The notes beneath the pieces are model-generated. The model made no database searches and had not been told where the DNA came from. It saw only the letters and a program-made list of their open reading frames with translations. The translations under genes and the position numbers were made by a program. Positions 10,601 to 23,040 of a DNA stretch of 64,000 nucleotides are shown piece by piece. Within the stretch, counting starts at the first letter, position 1. Each line of letters begins with the position of its first letter. Where the stretch lies: NCBI GenBank assembly GCA_006937955.1, contig SSNP01000005.1, forward strand, positions 1,373,947 to 1,437,946. Direction: 5' to 3'. This DNA is from Pachypanchax playfairii. Taxonomy: Eukaryota; Chordata; Actinopteri; Cyprinodontiformes; Aplocheilidae.

Positions 10601-11319
10601 TCCTGGAAGAACAACTTGAATAACTGAAACCAGGACCAACAGAGCAGACTAATCTGGTCCTCTTAAATCAGCTCAACAACTCAGTTTAAACAAACTCTGT
10701 GTTGTGAGTTCTGACACAACACTTTTGGTTAATAACTGTCATATCTGTCAGAGAACATCTGTGATGCAGCACGACCTGTAAAACGTGTCTTAGACATAAA
10801 AACAAATGCAACCATTCTCTCATCAGCTGTGGTCGATCACAAGGGATTTTACTTTATTCTTCAAACACAGACTGTCGTCCAGTTCAGAACTTCAACAGCT
10901 TCTTAAATCCTTAAAATATCAAATATCTGTAGTTGTGAGAGAACGGAAAGATCTTGTTTCTTTGACAGTCATTAAGTGTCAAACATTGTTCTCTCATTCT
11001 CACTAGTAATAAAACAGAAGTAAAGAAACTTGAAACTATTTATTCAAAAACTTTAAACTGTAATTTTATTACAGTAAAGCACCCTGATACAAATGAATAT
11101 TTTTATTATAGCAAAGAAAAAGAAAACAGTTTGTTGCAGCTAACTGAGCTAATTCTCTATTAATAAAAGTAAAACAGATATTTTCTTTAGTTTAGAGACA
11201 AATGAGTTACAGAAGGGTTAAACTTTTCCTTCTCTCCTTGTTTTTTTGTTCTGTTACTTATTTGTCATGTATAATAACTAGACGCAGGAATGTGATATGG
11301 TGGTTGAAGTCAGATGAAG

Positions 11320-11400
11320 ATGCACGCCCCCTAGTGGCTGGCTGCAGTATAAATTTGAAGTCTCACCTCCTCCATGTAAATTAATGGGACATGTTCAGAG
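11320..11400. repeat. Dispersed fish repeat fragment (CCCCCTAGTGGCTGG type)
   Basis: Contains cgccccctagtggctgg (11325-11341) and, after a short gap, tcacctcctccatgtaaattaatgggacatg. I recognise this combination as part of a repeat scattered through teleost genomes, but I cannot name the family or fix its ends. A second copy at 14336-14416 belongs to the duplicated contig. Confidence 0.4.
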
Positions 11401-11772
11401 AAAAACTCCCCAAAAACCACCACACACACCTCAGATCCTTCTTTAATCACATAGTTTGTATGTGTTCTTACTGTTGAATATATATTTTTGTAATATTTTT
11501 AATTGTGATCAGTTATTTAAAAGAATTTTATTTTGGGCAGGTGAGTGGGCGGGGCATTCAGCCCCGTGTCTTTACGACACAGACTGTTGCTTTAAAAACA
11601 GCTTGAATTAATCTGTAAACAGTTTATTGTGGATTTACTTTGTACAGTGGAAATAGACGGAGACGCGCTGTTTAGCTTTAAATGTGTCTGTGATTTACAT
11701 CCTCCTACCGCTGACACCCAGTAGCATCTGCATTCTGAAGTGTTTCACTCGAATCAGTCCAACTTCAGACAT

Positions 11773-11782
11773 NNNNNNNNNN
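11773..11782. other. Assembly gap (10 Ns)
   Basis: Ten consecutive N. Left of it is unique intron sequence; right of it the sequence restarts inside a (TG)n tract already seen at 8706-8814. A 10-N spacer is typically a placeholder between contigs, not a measured gap. Confidence 0.99.
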
Positions 11783-11831
<49 letters not shown>

Positions 11832-14788
11832 TGTGTGTCTGTGTGTAGTCATTCTAGCAGAGTGAAGATAGTGGAAGAGGGGCCTTTGTGTATTTTGTAT
11901 GCGTTTGTGCATGAGTGATCACTATGTGCTGTGAATGGATAAGTAGAGCTGCTCCTCATCTTTAACTTTCTGACTCATCCTGGTGTTTTAGATTTTTTTG
12001 CATTTTTTTTATCTGATGTTTTTTCTCTTTATCCACTCTTTTACTTTCTGTTCATCATTTCTCCTCTTTTATTCCTCGATTATTAATTTCTTTCCTGCTT
12101 TCAGCTTACTAAAGGTTTATACTTAGAACAAAATTAAAAAGCTTCATTTTTGATATTAGCAGCATTTTTTTCTACTAAATATTTTTTTATAAACCAGATC
12201 TAAGTGTTCATATTATTACTTTCATCTAATAGTGCTGATGACTTTTGTGTTTCTTTTTCTTGTAGAAAAAGACCTACCAGTGTATTAAATGCCAAATGAC
12301 GTTTGAGACAGAAAGAGAGATCCAGATTCATGTTGCAAATCACATGATCGGTGAGTGATGCACGTTTTATCTAAATGTTTGTGTGTGTGTGAGTGTGCCA
12401 GTGTAATCAGATGGAACACACACATATTCAGGCACACAGACTCAAACCATGTGGCTCTTCACTAAGAGTTTGTGATGATCACATGACTCCGCCGTTTAAC
12501 AGCAATAACAGAAAGATGGACATCTGTTTTATATGTTGTTATATTATAATATGTGACATCATATACAGGAGTTTTAGTCTAGAAAATAGACTAGAATCAA
12601 AAGCCCTGCAGATAATTTATGATTCTTTATTTCAGTCTTATGTTGAACTCTGAGATAACGTCATTAAATTGTGTCGTGACGTGTGAATCTTCACTTGGTG
12701 TTTAACTAAAAACTTACACTTATTTTGGTAGTTTGGATGTTCTTTTATGAACATCCACCGGGGCTGTTTTTTTTTCACTAGCCACTAATTTGCTGCCTTA
12801 GCATCTCTGTCGTCATGGAGATTAACGAGGTGGACCTTCGAGTTGTTTTGGGGAACAAATGTTCTGCACCCCACCCCCCCACATCCCCTTCCACTGCTGA
12901 CAGGTAGAGTCACTGATGTGCTCTGAGGTGGTTGTGTGTGTCTGTGTTTTGTCTGGAGACCTGAGGAGAGAGTCACAGCTCTGGTACAGGAACTTCTTTC
13001 ATTCCCTTGTTTTGTAGTCGTCTCCTTGCTGCCACGTGCACACGCTCAGACACACCAGAGGTGATTCACCCTCAATGAAAACGTGACAACCTGCAAAGAA
13101 TGTTCAGCAGATTTCTTCATGTCTGCTGTGAACTTGTTCATGGTAGATATGTTTTATACATTTCTCAGTCAGTTGTCAGTCAGAACGTTATGTGAGATTT
13201 ATTATGACACTGATTAGAATATTTTCATAACTCTCCTGAGATGTTGCTCTGAAACAGTGTGAAGAGTCATGATACAGACAGAGAAGAAGGAACAGACTCG
13301 TGACTCGCGGAACCACTGAGCTTTATCACAAACTGACCTGATTTTTGGCACCTCTTTATTTTCAGATTTTCTGTTGCTCTTTAACTTCCTCTGTTTCATT
13401 TTTGACCCGTTCAGATGTTTCAGTCATTCATTCTTCATGTTTCTCCTGCATCCCTCATCCTCCTCGGCTCTGCCACACACTTACAGGCTGATGGCAGTTT
13501 TGGGTTAATTAACAAGCTAATTGTGTGAAAACCAAGCGCAGGTTAATTATGTAATTGAGGCACAATGTTTGAAGAGTTTCCTATTTTTACATACATTGCT
13601 CTAAGAATCAGAGGATTCCTGGAAGAACAACTTGAATAACTGAAACCAGGACCAACAGAGCAGACTAATCTGGTCCTCTTAAATCAGCTCAACAACTCAG
13701 TTTAAACAAACTCTGTGTTGTGAGTTCTGACACAACACTTTTGGTTAATAACTGTCATATCTGTCAGAGAACATCTGTGATGCAGCACGACCTGTAAAAC
13801 GTGTCTTAGACATAAAAACAAATGCAACCATTCTCTCATCAGCTGTGGTCGATCACAAGGGATTTTACTTTATTCTTCAAACACAGACTGTCGTCCAGTT
13901 CAGAACTTCAACAGCTTCTTAAATCCTTAAAATATCAAATATCTGTAGTTGTGAGAGAACGGAAAGATCTTGTTTCTTTGACAGTCATTAAGTGTCAAAC
14001 ATTGTTCTCTCATTCTCACTAGTAATAAAACAGAAGTAAAGAAACTTGAAACTATTTATTCAAAAACTTTAAACTGTAATTTTATTACAGTAAAGCACCC
14101 TGATACAAATGAATATTTTTATTATAGCAAAGAAAAAGAAAACAGTTTGTTGCAGCTAACTGAGCTAATTCTCTATTAATAAAAGTAAAACAGATATTTT
14201 CTTTAGTTTAGAGACAAATGAGTTACAGAAGGGTTAAACTTTTCCTTCTCTCCTTGTTTTTTTGTTCTGTTACTTATTTGTCATGTATAATAACTAGACG
14301 CAGGAATGTGATATGGTGGTTGAAGTCAGATGAAGATGCACGCCCCCTAGTGGCTGGCTGCAGTATAAATTTGAAGTCTCACCTCCTCCATGTAAATTAA
14401 TGGGACATGTTCAGAGAAAAACTCCCCAAAAACCACCACACACACCTCAGATCCTTCTTTAATCACATAGTTTGTATGTGTTCTTACTGTTGAATATATA
14501 TTTTTGTAATATTTTTAATTGTGATCAGTTATTTAAAAGAATTTTATTTTGGGCAGGTGAGTGGGCGGGGCATTCAGCCCCGTGTCTTTACGACACAGAC
14601 TGTTGCTTTAAAAACAGCTTGAATTAATCTGTAAACAGTTTATTGTGGATTTACTTTGTACAGTGGAAATAGACGGAGACGCGCTGTTTAGCTTTAAATG
14701 TGTCTGTGATTTACATCCTCCTACCGCTGACACCCAGTAGCATCTGCATTCTGAAGTGTTTCACTCGAATCAGTCCAACTTCAGACAT
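11783..14788. repeat. Duplicated 3,006-bp segment, copy 2 (probable assembly artefact)
   Basis: Same sequence as 8767-11772 (offset 3,016), starting in the (TG)n tract immediately after the N run and ending at the base where copy 1 stops. Downstream of 14788 the sequence continues uniquely. The structure is what two overlapping contigs placed end to end without merging would give. Confidence 0.92.
12266..12350 (+). CDS. znf423: znf423 exon O, second copy (assembly duplicate)
   Basis: Identical to the 85-nt exon at 9250-9334 including acceptor and donor. Serial inclusion of both would give phase 1 joined to a phase-0 exon and shift the frame before the last fingers. It should be counted once in any gene model. 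If the duplication were real, the two copies would have to be mutually exclusive. Confidence 0.85.
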
Positions 14789-15600
14789 TTCTGCAGTATT
14801 TATCAGCTCTGACTCAGACTGTAACTGATGGACAGACACGTCACTTCTTTTCCTGTAAAGTCTCACCTGGAGTTTCAATGTGGTTCTTCTAGTTTAAAAC
14901 TGTCTCATATTGTTTTTCTCTTTGATCATTTGTCTGCTGAAGTTCAGCTGCTGCATTGTGAAATGTTACAATCCGATCGCTGTATTTACATCGCAACAGC
15001 ATGAGAACAAAGAAGTTCCGTGAAAATCTTCATAGACCCTTAGTGAACCCAGAGAGGGATTTTATGAAAGGCTTTTGGGAAAGACAGCGTTGGAAATTTC
15101 ACTAAAACATTTTCTGTTAGTTCATTAAAAAAAACATTAAAAATCCAGATTTCATCCACACATATTTACAGCCATGTTTAAAGAATAAATACTCTTAATT
15201 CAAAAAGAACCCAATGCTGTTGGATTTGTTTGATGTTCATAAGATCAATATAAACAGAACAGTCTAGCAGCTACAACAAAGGAAATGTTCTTGATTTTTC
15301 ATGTACTCTGATCAGATTGTTGCTCTCCTAAATCCTCTCACATTGTGCGATCAATTTTCCTCTTTGTGAAAGTGTTACAGCCCGTCTTCCAGTTTAACCA
15401 GGTCACACTTTATCACAAGCTGTCACATTCAATAAATGTATCACAGGTAGGTGAGCTGGTGTCACTGCTGATGTTTTAGTGAAGCACCCAGAGTCATTAG
15501 ATGATCTCTGTCTGTGTGTCACATGAAAAACGGATCCAGCTCTTGTTAAATATGTTTGATGGCCAAAGAGCTGGTTATTCTCAGACTCACCCACCTGTTA

Positions 15601-15760
15601 GCATGCTGACAGGTGTCTAGTTGAAGGAGCAGGCTAATCGAGTCTGCTAATGTCATTGTCACATCACTCTGTGGGTAATACGTTGTGCACCCCACAGTCC
15701 AGTTAATTATGCTGTCAGATGAACAATGAGACACAACATACAGGCAGAAAGGGAACCAAC
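15601..15760. promoter_or_regulatory. Candidate conserved non-coding element
   Basis: Mixed-composition, non-repetitive patch with AGGCTAATCGAG, CTGCTAATGTCATTGTCACATC and CAGTTAATTATGCTGTCAGATG, that is, several TAAT-type homeodomain cores and a TGTCA (MEIS/TGIF-like) core. Its appearance is enhancer-like only; conservation was not testable. Confidence 0.25.
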
Positions 15761-16131
15761 TCATTTACTCTCACATTCTATCTTTTAAAATACAATTAAA
15801 ATATTTTCTCAGTTTGAAAAAACATGTTTACAAAAATCTGTCTGTCCACATGAAAAGAACAAATGATTGAGTACTTCATCACTTACTGTAGCATCAAACG
15901 CAAAGTCTCAGCTGTACTGTCTGATGTCACTTCTAAATGTTTGGGTTATGTACTTTTTGTTTTTATAGATGTAGTAATATGACATACTGATGTTACTGCA
16001 CATTATAACACTGAAACATTCTGCTGGTCACCAGCTCCGTGTTCAGCTTTCCTGTGTGTTCCAGTAACTTTGACCCTACCTCACCACTCAGGTTAATTAA
16101 AACATCAGGTAGTTCAATGCACAGTAACCAG

Positions 16132-16156
16132 GAGAGAGAGAGAGAGAGAGAGAGAG
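16132..16156. repeat. (GA)n microsatellite
   Basis: About 12 GA units ending in gcagc. Confidence 0.97.
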
Positions 16157-17749
16157 CAGCACAGATGCAGGTTGAAAATGAACAGCTGAATTTAATTTCT
16201 TCATCATATTTCAGACTGAATCAACACAGATTCAATCTGTTGTTGTTGATTAATGCACTGAGTGTTAGACGCTGCAACCACATGAACATCATGACATCAC
16301 ACTGACGCACCATGAGACTTTAGAAAAGATGGAAAAGAAAATCATGGAATAAACGTCAGTGTGTAATTTAGGTAGATCATTGAGATCCGGTCTCACTCTC
16401 TCAGCTACAAACATGCAAATCTCATATTTTACTGACATGTTTAACTCTGAAAGTGGTTTGAACCCGAGTGGTTACAGATACAGAACGTTTGCCCAGAATG
16501 TTGAAAGGCAGCAGTAATTTGTTGCTGTTACAGATTAAAGTCTTTGTTTTTACAGAGTGTTGTATCTATTGGGATGTGATTGTGTGTTATGTTCACATCT
16601 CACCTGTGTGTGTAATCAATGAGCAGAGTGGGTTCAGCTTTTTATAGCTCACCAGGTGGGAGGTGGAGGGAGGGGTTTCAGATTGAAGTTTGAGAAAATG
16701 TGGTAGAGAGTATTTTTTTGTGTTTTTGGCCGAGGGGCACTTGTAGTACGGGAACATCACGGGGATGAAAAGAAGCGAGAGGAGGAGGTAGAACAGAAGG
16801 TGGTGAAGGCGGTAAAGATTTTATATTTCTGGGATTTTCTCTCCTTTTCAGAGAGATCTGTTAATTCAGACAGCAGGTGAAGTTTGATCAGTTTGATCAG
16901 CTGCTCAGTGACGTTTTATTCATGTTGTTAGATAATGAAGCTCTGTGCAGATTGGTTTTGTCCTTGTGTCACTTTCCCCTCTCTGTCACTGTATGCACAT
17001 ATATATTTGTTTGTCAGTGTCTCTCTGGACTACACCGCAGCGATTTTTGGCAGACTTTATTATTTTCTGCTGTGCAGCTGCACATCATGAAGTCGTCCCC
17101 CCGTGTGTTGGTGTGAGGTTGTGAGAAGATTCATTGTGTTTGTTATTCCAACAGATCCTTTAGTTTTTCATGTGTGACATCAAATGTAGCTTCTGTTTCT
17201 TACAGTCAGTAAACAGGCAGGTAAACTGTCACGTAGTCTGTGTTTGTTTTAATCTAGAATATAAAAATAAAATGAATTTATTATTCCTTCTAATCCACAC
17301 TCTTCTAAATAAATCCTTGGCAGCGTGTTCAGAGTGTGCTACCGCTAATGTTTAACTAATCACCTCAGTTAAACTTTCACAGCATGGATCCTCACTTTTC
17401 AAACACATGGATACACCCACTCTCCTTTCCTCACCTTCTTTCTCTCTCTGACAGAAATAAACACAGAATAAAACCACGTTGGTTCAGTAAGACGTTCATA
17501 AACTCTGTGTTTCATTAAGACTACAGTCTCTCTTCATCTACTTATATTTACTTTCTCTCTGTTCATACGTGTAGCTTTCATCTAATACAATTATTAGAAC
17601 CCAAACTGAGACCTAGTCCAGAATAAGACCAGGGTCTGTCGGGTCTGAGACGGGACTTTAAGGCTTAAACCAGGTTAAGATCAGAGTCGGCATTTCTTTT
17701 ATTTCCAGTGAACAAATTACAAACACTGTGAAGCTGAATTTGACTTCTG

Positions 17750-17905
17750 TGTGATTTGCATTCTCCCAGTTCTTATTCATAGGGCTCATTTTAATGTCTC
17801 ACTGTGGGAAACGCCCTGCAGGGAGTTTTCTATCCAATCAAAGTTAGACAGTGCAAAGGCAATTTATCCTCACAGATGTGATCTTGATTGGTCTTAAAAA
17901 ATCCA
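17750..17905. promoter_or_regulatory. Candidate enhancer with octamer, RBPJ and TCF/LEF motifs
   Basis: In about 120 bp it carries ATTTGCAT (POU octamer, 17754-17761), TGTGGGAAA (RBPJ/Su(H) core, 17804-17812) and ATCAAAG (TCF/LEF core, 17837-17843). There is also a TTATTCATAGGGCTCATTTTAATG segment of mixed composition. ZNF423 is expressed in neural progenitors and reported to connect to Notch signalling, so such a combination would fit. This is motif evidence only. Confidence 0.3.
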
Positions 17906-19375
17906 GATTCTGCTCTGCCTGAGACTGGAACAACCAAAAATCCAGTTAATTCAGTGACAAGACTGAGACGTTAGAAAGACCCAGACTGTGCTGCAGGCTT
18001 ACAGTCAGCTTGGATTTATTATTTTAGTTCTGCTGGTGTGAGTAGTTCTGTAAATGTCACCTTCCACCTTCCAAAAACAGAAAATAACGCTAGTGAACAC
18101 TAACTAAAATCAGATGTAATACAAGTTTTTAATTTATGGGGTTGAAAGAAAAATGTTTTCTTTTTAATTCTGGTGAGCTAACACTGCCTCCTCCCCTCTT
18201 GCATCATGTTCATGGTACTAATCCTGCTCATTCTCTCCTCCGTTCTCCCCCATCCCCACCATGGATGGCCATAGAAGAGCCCACCTGTCAGCAAGGTTTG
18301 TCCCCTTTCTGTCTCCTTAGCTCACACTGTGAGCAAGACAGCACTGCTGTCTCACTGCCTGCCCATCATCATGAGCATTATCCCGCAATATGTACAAATC
18401 ATTGTTTATAGTAGCTTTGATTGTTTACTGAAACCAGGAGCAGATTGTTAGCAGCCTTGTTCTAAAATCCATCTGCATGGTGTGTGAAATAAAGTCACAG
18501 TCAGGATTGAAACACAGAATCCGTGTGTAACAGAGCAGGTTAGTGTGATAAGAGAAAAAAAAAAGATTATTTCCTCAGCTCAGCTCCCCATTCACTCCAG
18601 TTCCTGCTGCTGCTGGCTGCATGCCTCATTGTCCTTCCCACCTCATACACACCACGCACACACACGTGCACACACAGCTGCCTTGGAGGTATCGAGTGGC
18701 CACTCACCTGGATCTAAGTGCTCCCCATGGACTGTGTTGGCTAATGATGTGTCCTCAGCATGAGCTTTACTTACCTATTTACATCAGTGCACCCTAATAA
18801 TTGTAGCAGGTACCACTTCGTAGCCACATTCCCAGGTTTAGAACGTCAGGTTTGACATTTGGTAGAACTCAGATTAGTTTATTGATAAAAAATTTAATTT
18901 GTTTTTTAGAATTCTGTAAATTTCTGCAAATCACTTGAACTTAGTATGAGTAAAAACATGTTTATGAACACATCTGTGTGGTGTTAGGGATTTAATAATC
19001 TCAGTTTGTTTTTATTTAGAATCAGGATGTTGACTTTATCTGGTATTTAACAAACAGCCGTCCTGCTTTCAGCCTGTCTATTAGCCTGCAGTCAAATCAG
19101 CGATGCGCCTGAGTGCTAATGTCGGTCTGCTGTCTAAGCAGCTGTCCCACGGGTTGTGGCTGAGCCGATGTGTGTCTGTGCACATATCTTACTAAGTGCA
19201 CCCCCCACACATCACCCTTTAACACGCTCTCACAGACACACACCGTTCTGCACTTGTGTATGTGGTTGTAAGTTCGGTCTAGTCTGGTTACTTTGTGTCA
19301 CTGAAGACTTAATGAGGCGAATAAGAAGCTTTTAGAGTCAGTAGAGGTGGATAATGTAGTTTAGGGCTCACTGAT

Positions 19376-19380
<5 letters not shown>

Positions 19381-19425
<45 letters not shown>
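19381..19425. repeat. (TG)n microsatellite
   Basis: About 22 TG units, preceded by a short gatgtgta lead. Open frames across it are artefacts of the repeat. Confidence 0.97.
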
Positions 19426-19426
<1 letters not shown>

Positions 19427-20014
19427 CTCCACCAGCTACAAACATGGCTGTTTATTTCTGCCCTGCTGCATTTGAACTAATAAGATACAGTTGGCTCGGC
19501 CCTCTTTGTTGTTGGTGTGACTCTGCACCGGTTCTCCAAACTGAACAAAGAGCAGAACATATTCTGAGTGGGGGGGGGGGTGTTACCTGAATACAAAGAA
19601 TTAATTTGTTAAACACATCAACGAGTGTTTTGGATATTAACAGGAAGTTAAACTCAGTTTTAAATGTTTGTGTGTTAGAAGATGTGTGTACAGAGTGGAG
19701 GAATAAAGGTTTCTGCTGGTCCTGATAGAAATGTGTCAGATTCCAGAGAACACCTGTTAGTTGTGTTTGGGTATAGTTACAGACAGGTGTATAGTGGACA
19801 TGATCATCTCTACGGAGGAGAGGCAGCAGGTGTGGTCGGTGTGTGTCTCTCACTTGGAGAAGCTCTTTGTTTCCTGGCATTCATGTGGAGACTGTTGATC
19901 TGTAGCATCTACCTACTGATGATGGTAAAATACATCCCTTTATCATAACAATACCCACTGATAGGCTGGTTTTTATGCAAAATGATCTAATTATAAAACA
20001 AAAAAGGTTTAGGA

Positions 20015-20935
20015 TCACAGCAAATTCTGCAGGGTTGATTTAACTCTACTGGAGTTACATTTGACCCCTCCTTTCCACCGGGTGCGTCAGCAGCACGTTA
20101 CTGCAGCAGCACGTCTCACTCGCGTATTCTGCTGCTCGGTCCTTTCCACCGGGTGCGTATCAGACGCGTAGCAGCAGGGAAGAAACTGTCATTGAAAGAG
20201 CACGAAGTTACGCGAGATTAGCAAAATCACGCGTGACTTCGTCAGTATACACAACAACAAGCAGAAAAAAACTACAACATGGCTCCAAAAGGTTTGTGTT
20301 TTATGTTCTGTCCGTTTTATGTAAATATGAAGGACATTTAAAGATCCAGAGAGCTGCTCCCTCTGATGGTATTTCGGTTTTGGAAAAGTTTACAGTGGGG
20401 GTCTATAAGACCCAGTAGTGGAATGCCATTATTCAGCAATTGTCTCTGCTTCACCACACCTCAATCAAACAAGGTTGTGAGAAACTGTTTTTCAACTGTT
20501 TTTAACTGTTTTTCAACCTCGATCTTCAAGCCAGACGTCTTCCCCTTTCCAAAATGTCGAACTTGTGACGCATTTCAGACGTGTGTGCGCGCGCGCATGT
20601 GCACACCTGAATGCGCGACTTAGTCACTTTGTTCCCCCCCCCCACGGCCATTCCTTTGTTTATCAACACTTACCGTGTGTTTTATGCGGTGAATCGATCT
20701 TTATTTTGGTCCCTGCTGCCTTTAGAAGATCCTAACAGCAGATACTGGATCATATGACTAAATACAGCCTGTAATGAGTTCATACTCAGCGAGCAGATGC
20801 CCCAGAATGCTTTGCGGGATTTAAGCCAATAAAAGCTGTATAGACGTCAAGACGTCTGTGGCACTGAATGAGTTAACTCTGTATTTTTAACACCAACACT
20901 GGAAATTTAACACTTTTAAATTTGCTGTGTGTTGA
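20015..20935. mobile_element. Possible composite DNA-transposon remnant with weak outer inverted ends
   Basis: The left edge cacagcaaattctgcagggtt is partly mirrored at the right edge, where the reverse strand reads cacagcaaatttaaaagtgtt with further loose similarity. In fish I recall MITE-type ends of this composition. Inside are two copies of cctttccaccgggtgcgt (20070-20087 and 20141-20158) and a piggyBac-like terminus (annotated separately). Ends and family are uncertain. Confidence 0.35.
20795..20876. mobile_element. piggyBac-like terminal fragment
   Basis: Ends in gcactgaatgagTTAA at 20876; on the reverse strand it starts TTAACTCATTCAGTGCC, the look of piggyBac-type ends with TTAA target sites in vertebrates. 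Just inside is the interrupted palindrome agacgtcaagacgtct (20842-20857). No transposase reading frame was seen, so this would be an end fragment. Confidence 0.4.
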
Positions 20936-21125
20936 CTTGGATTCTGAAGACTCAAAGGTTCAAACCAGTAGGGAGGTTAGTTAAACAAATCCAATCCAAC
21001 TGCAGCCTCTCAACTTCCTGGACTTTAAGGATCTGTAACTGGACCTTGAACCTTCAGTGTTCTTCAAGAGTCCACAATGAAATGGGTCAAAACAGCAAAA
21101 GGTGACAAAAAGTGATCTATCTAGA

Positions 21126-21172
<47 letters not shown>

Positions 21173-21173
21173 G
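21126..21173. repeat. (CTGT)n microsatellite
   Basis: About 12 tandem tetranucleotide units. Confidence 0.97.
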
Positions 21174-22656
21174 GAGATTCAAATTGTTTCTGGTCACAGA
21201 CAGAAGTAAACCATTTAAAACCACGCGTGTAATCTTACAGCATAAATCAGAAAACTCTGACGAGCTGGTGCTTCATAAGAAAAGTCTTAAGTATGAAAAC
21301 CTGCTTTCACACCTTTCACTCACCTGTCTGCTTACTAATAATCTCCCTCCTATCAACACTGACACCTGTAAAATTTCTGGTTTTAACAAACCACATGTTT
21401 ATTCAACATGTTTAATAAAGAACATTTTCAGTCTGAAATCACTTCATAATATTAATCTTAGTTTTGTAAACAGGAACATTTTACTGTTTAGATAAGATGA
21501 AATTATTGGGCATTTGAACGATAAAAGTAAGAATAAAACCAACTCAAGCAGGGTGTTGGGTTTCACTCTGATGGTATGAACATTGGAACAGATGATGGCC
21601 ACCCCCTCCTCCTGTTTTTCATCCCTCCCTCCATGCATCGTTCCCTACATCCCTTCCTCCCTCACCACCTGGAGCCAGCGAGCTGTGACACCAGAGGGAA
21701 GGAGGGAGTGATGATGAAGGGGCAAGGGACTGGAGAAACAGAGCAAAAGAGGGGACACTGGTAGATGAAGGAATGGAAATAAAACTGGATGTCAAATGAA
21801 ATAGGTGCTTATTTAGGCCTAAAATGTAAAGATTTTATATATTAAATCTTGTTTATCTTTGAACTTTATTTTAAACTGTTACTGTTGTTCAAATCTGAAC
21901 GAGCTAAAATCAGCGTTTTTATCCTGGACTTTTAAAATGAGTTAGCAAAGTAAAGATGTTTCAGGATTATGTTGATATCCTGGTACATGTATGGTATATT
22001 ATATCAGGAGGATCTTGTACTTTGACTTAAAACCATCATTTTTTTTTAAAGGGATGTTTATAAATGTTAGCATTGAACAACTAAATATATGTAAATATTT
22101 GACATTTTTCTGTTTGACTACCTAAAACCATTTAATTTTCTTGTATTTTATATGTCGATATTATTTCCTACCATGTTTCTGATCATTTTGCCGCCTCTGT
22201 CACGTCCAAACTGGACTTTTAAAATCCTCTTAAAAATATTGTTCTTACGGTTTATTCATTCCTGTAACTGGCCATTCTCTTCCTCATTGACTGTATTTGA
22301 ATCCATGAACAGAGCTGTTAGTGTATTTCTGCTGGTGTGTGTGTGTGTGTGTGTTTTGAAGGCTTGGAGCATGGTGGTCCCCTGGAGAGCTCATTTTGTC
22401 GTCTTCTCGCTTGATTTACTTTCCTCTTCTTCTGCTGTTTATTACCAGTCATTACAAGCTGTTTGGAAACCTAATAGGACACACTGACAAATAGACTGGG
22501 AGAGACCCAACCAGGATCGGCACCAGAACACAGTAATGAGAGTGTGTTGTGTTTTCCCTCTCAGGATATTTGTACATGCAACATCAGCTGTCCTTACTCA
22601 TGTATAAAAGTTGTCTGCTTTGAATGAATGATGTCTTTTTTGTCTGTCTGTATGTT

Positions 22657-22659
<3 letters not shown>

Positions 22660-22706
<47 letters not shown>
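22660..22706. repeat. (TG)n followed by (TA)n
   Basis: About 18 TG units running into five TA units. Confidence 0.96.
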
Positions 22707-22889
22707 GACAGGATGGGTAAATACACTGTAATATACTGTACCTGCAGCAGCCCTCCTTTATATTTGTCTCTTCTCAGCCCATCCAGGTGTGGCTGCGCCA
22801 GCTGCTAAATTGAACAGGACAATTAAACACACACATACAAACACACACACATACACACACACACACACGCAGCCTCTCTCTATTTCTGC

Positions 22890-23040
22890 TGGTTAATTGT
22901 CACAAGAAAAACAAGGCGCTTTGCCTTTATGCGCTTCATAAACAGAGGCCAAGCAACAATTAACTCCCTGCTTAATTCACTAACTATTCTGAATTCATTT
23001 TCTCCTGTGACAGGCACATCTGTCACAGCTGGTAGTGACT
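22890..23040. promoter_or_regulatory. Candidate conserved non-coding element
   Basis: Mixed-composition patch with GGTTAATTGTCAC, AACAATTAACTCCCTGC, TTAATTCACTAAC and TGACAGGCACATCTGTCACAG (paired TGACA/TGTCA cores, MEIS-like). Non-repetitive and distinct from flanking sequence. Conservation untested. Confidence 0.28.

Larger units (their letters stand above)
14789..19380. other. Long intron/non-coding stretch, mostly unremarkable
   Basis: Follows the duplicate. AT-rich with no exon-like coding, no tRNA or rRNA. It holds a (GA)n tract at 16132-16156 and two motif-rich patches annotated separately (15601-15760 and 17750-17905). Short open frames are not supported by composition or similarity. 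Confidence 0.7.

Noticed and set aside
19452..19880. 142-codon minus-strand open frame
   Set aside because: Starts in unique intron and runs through a C-run; no family features or splice context.
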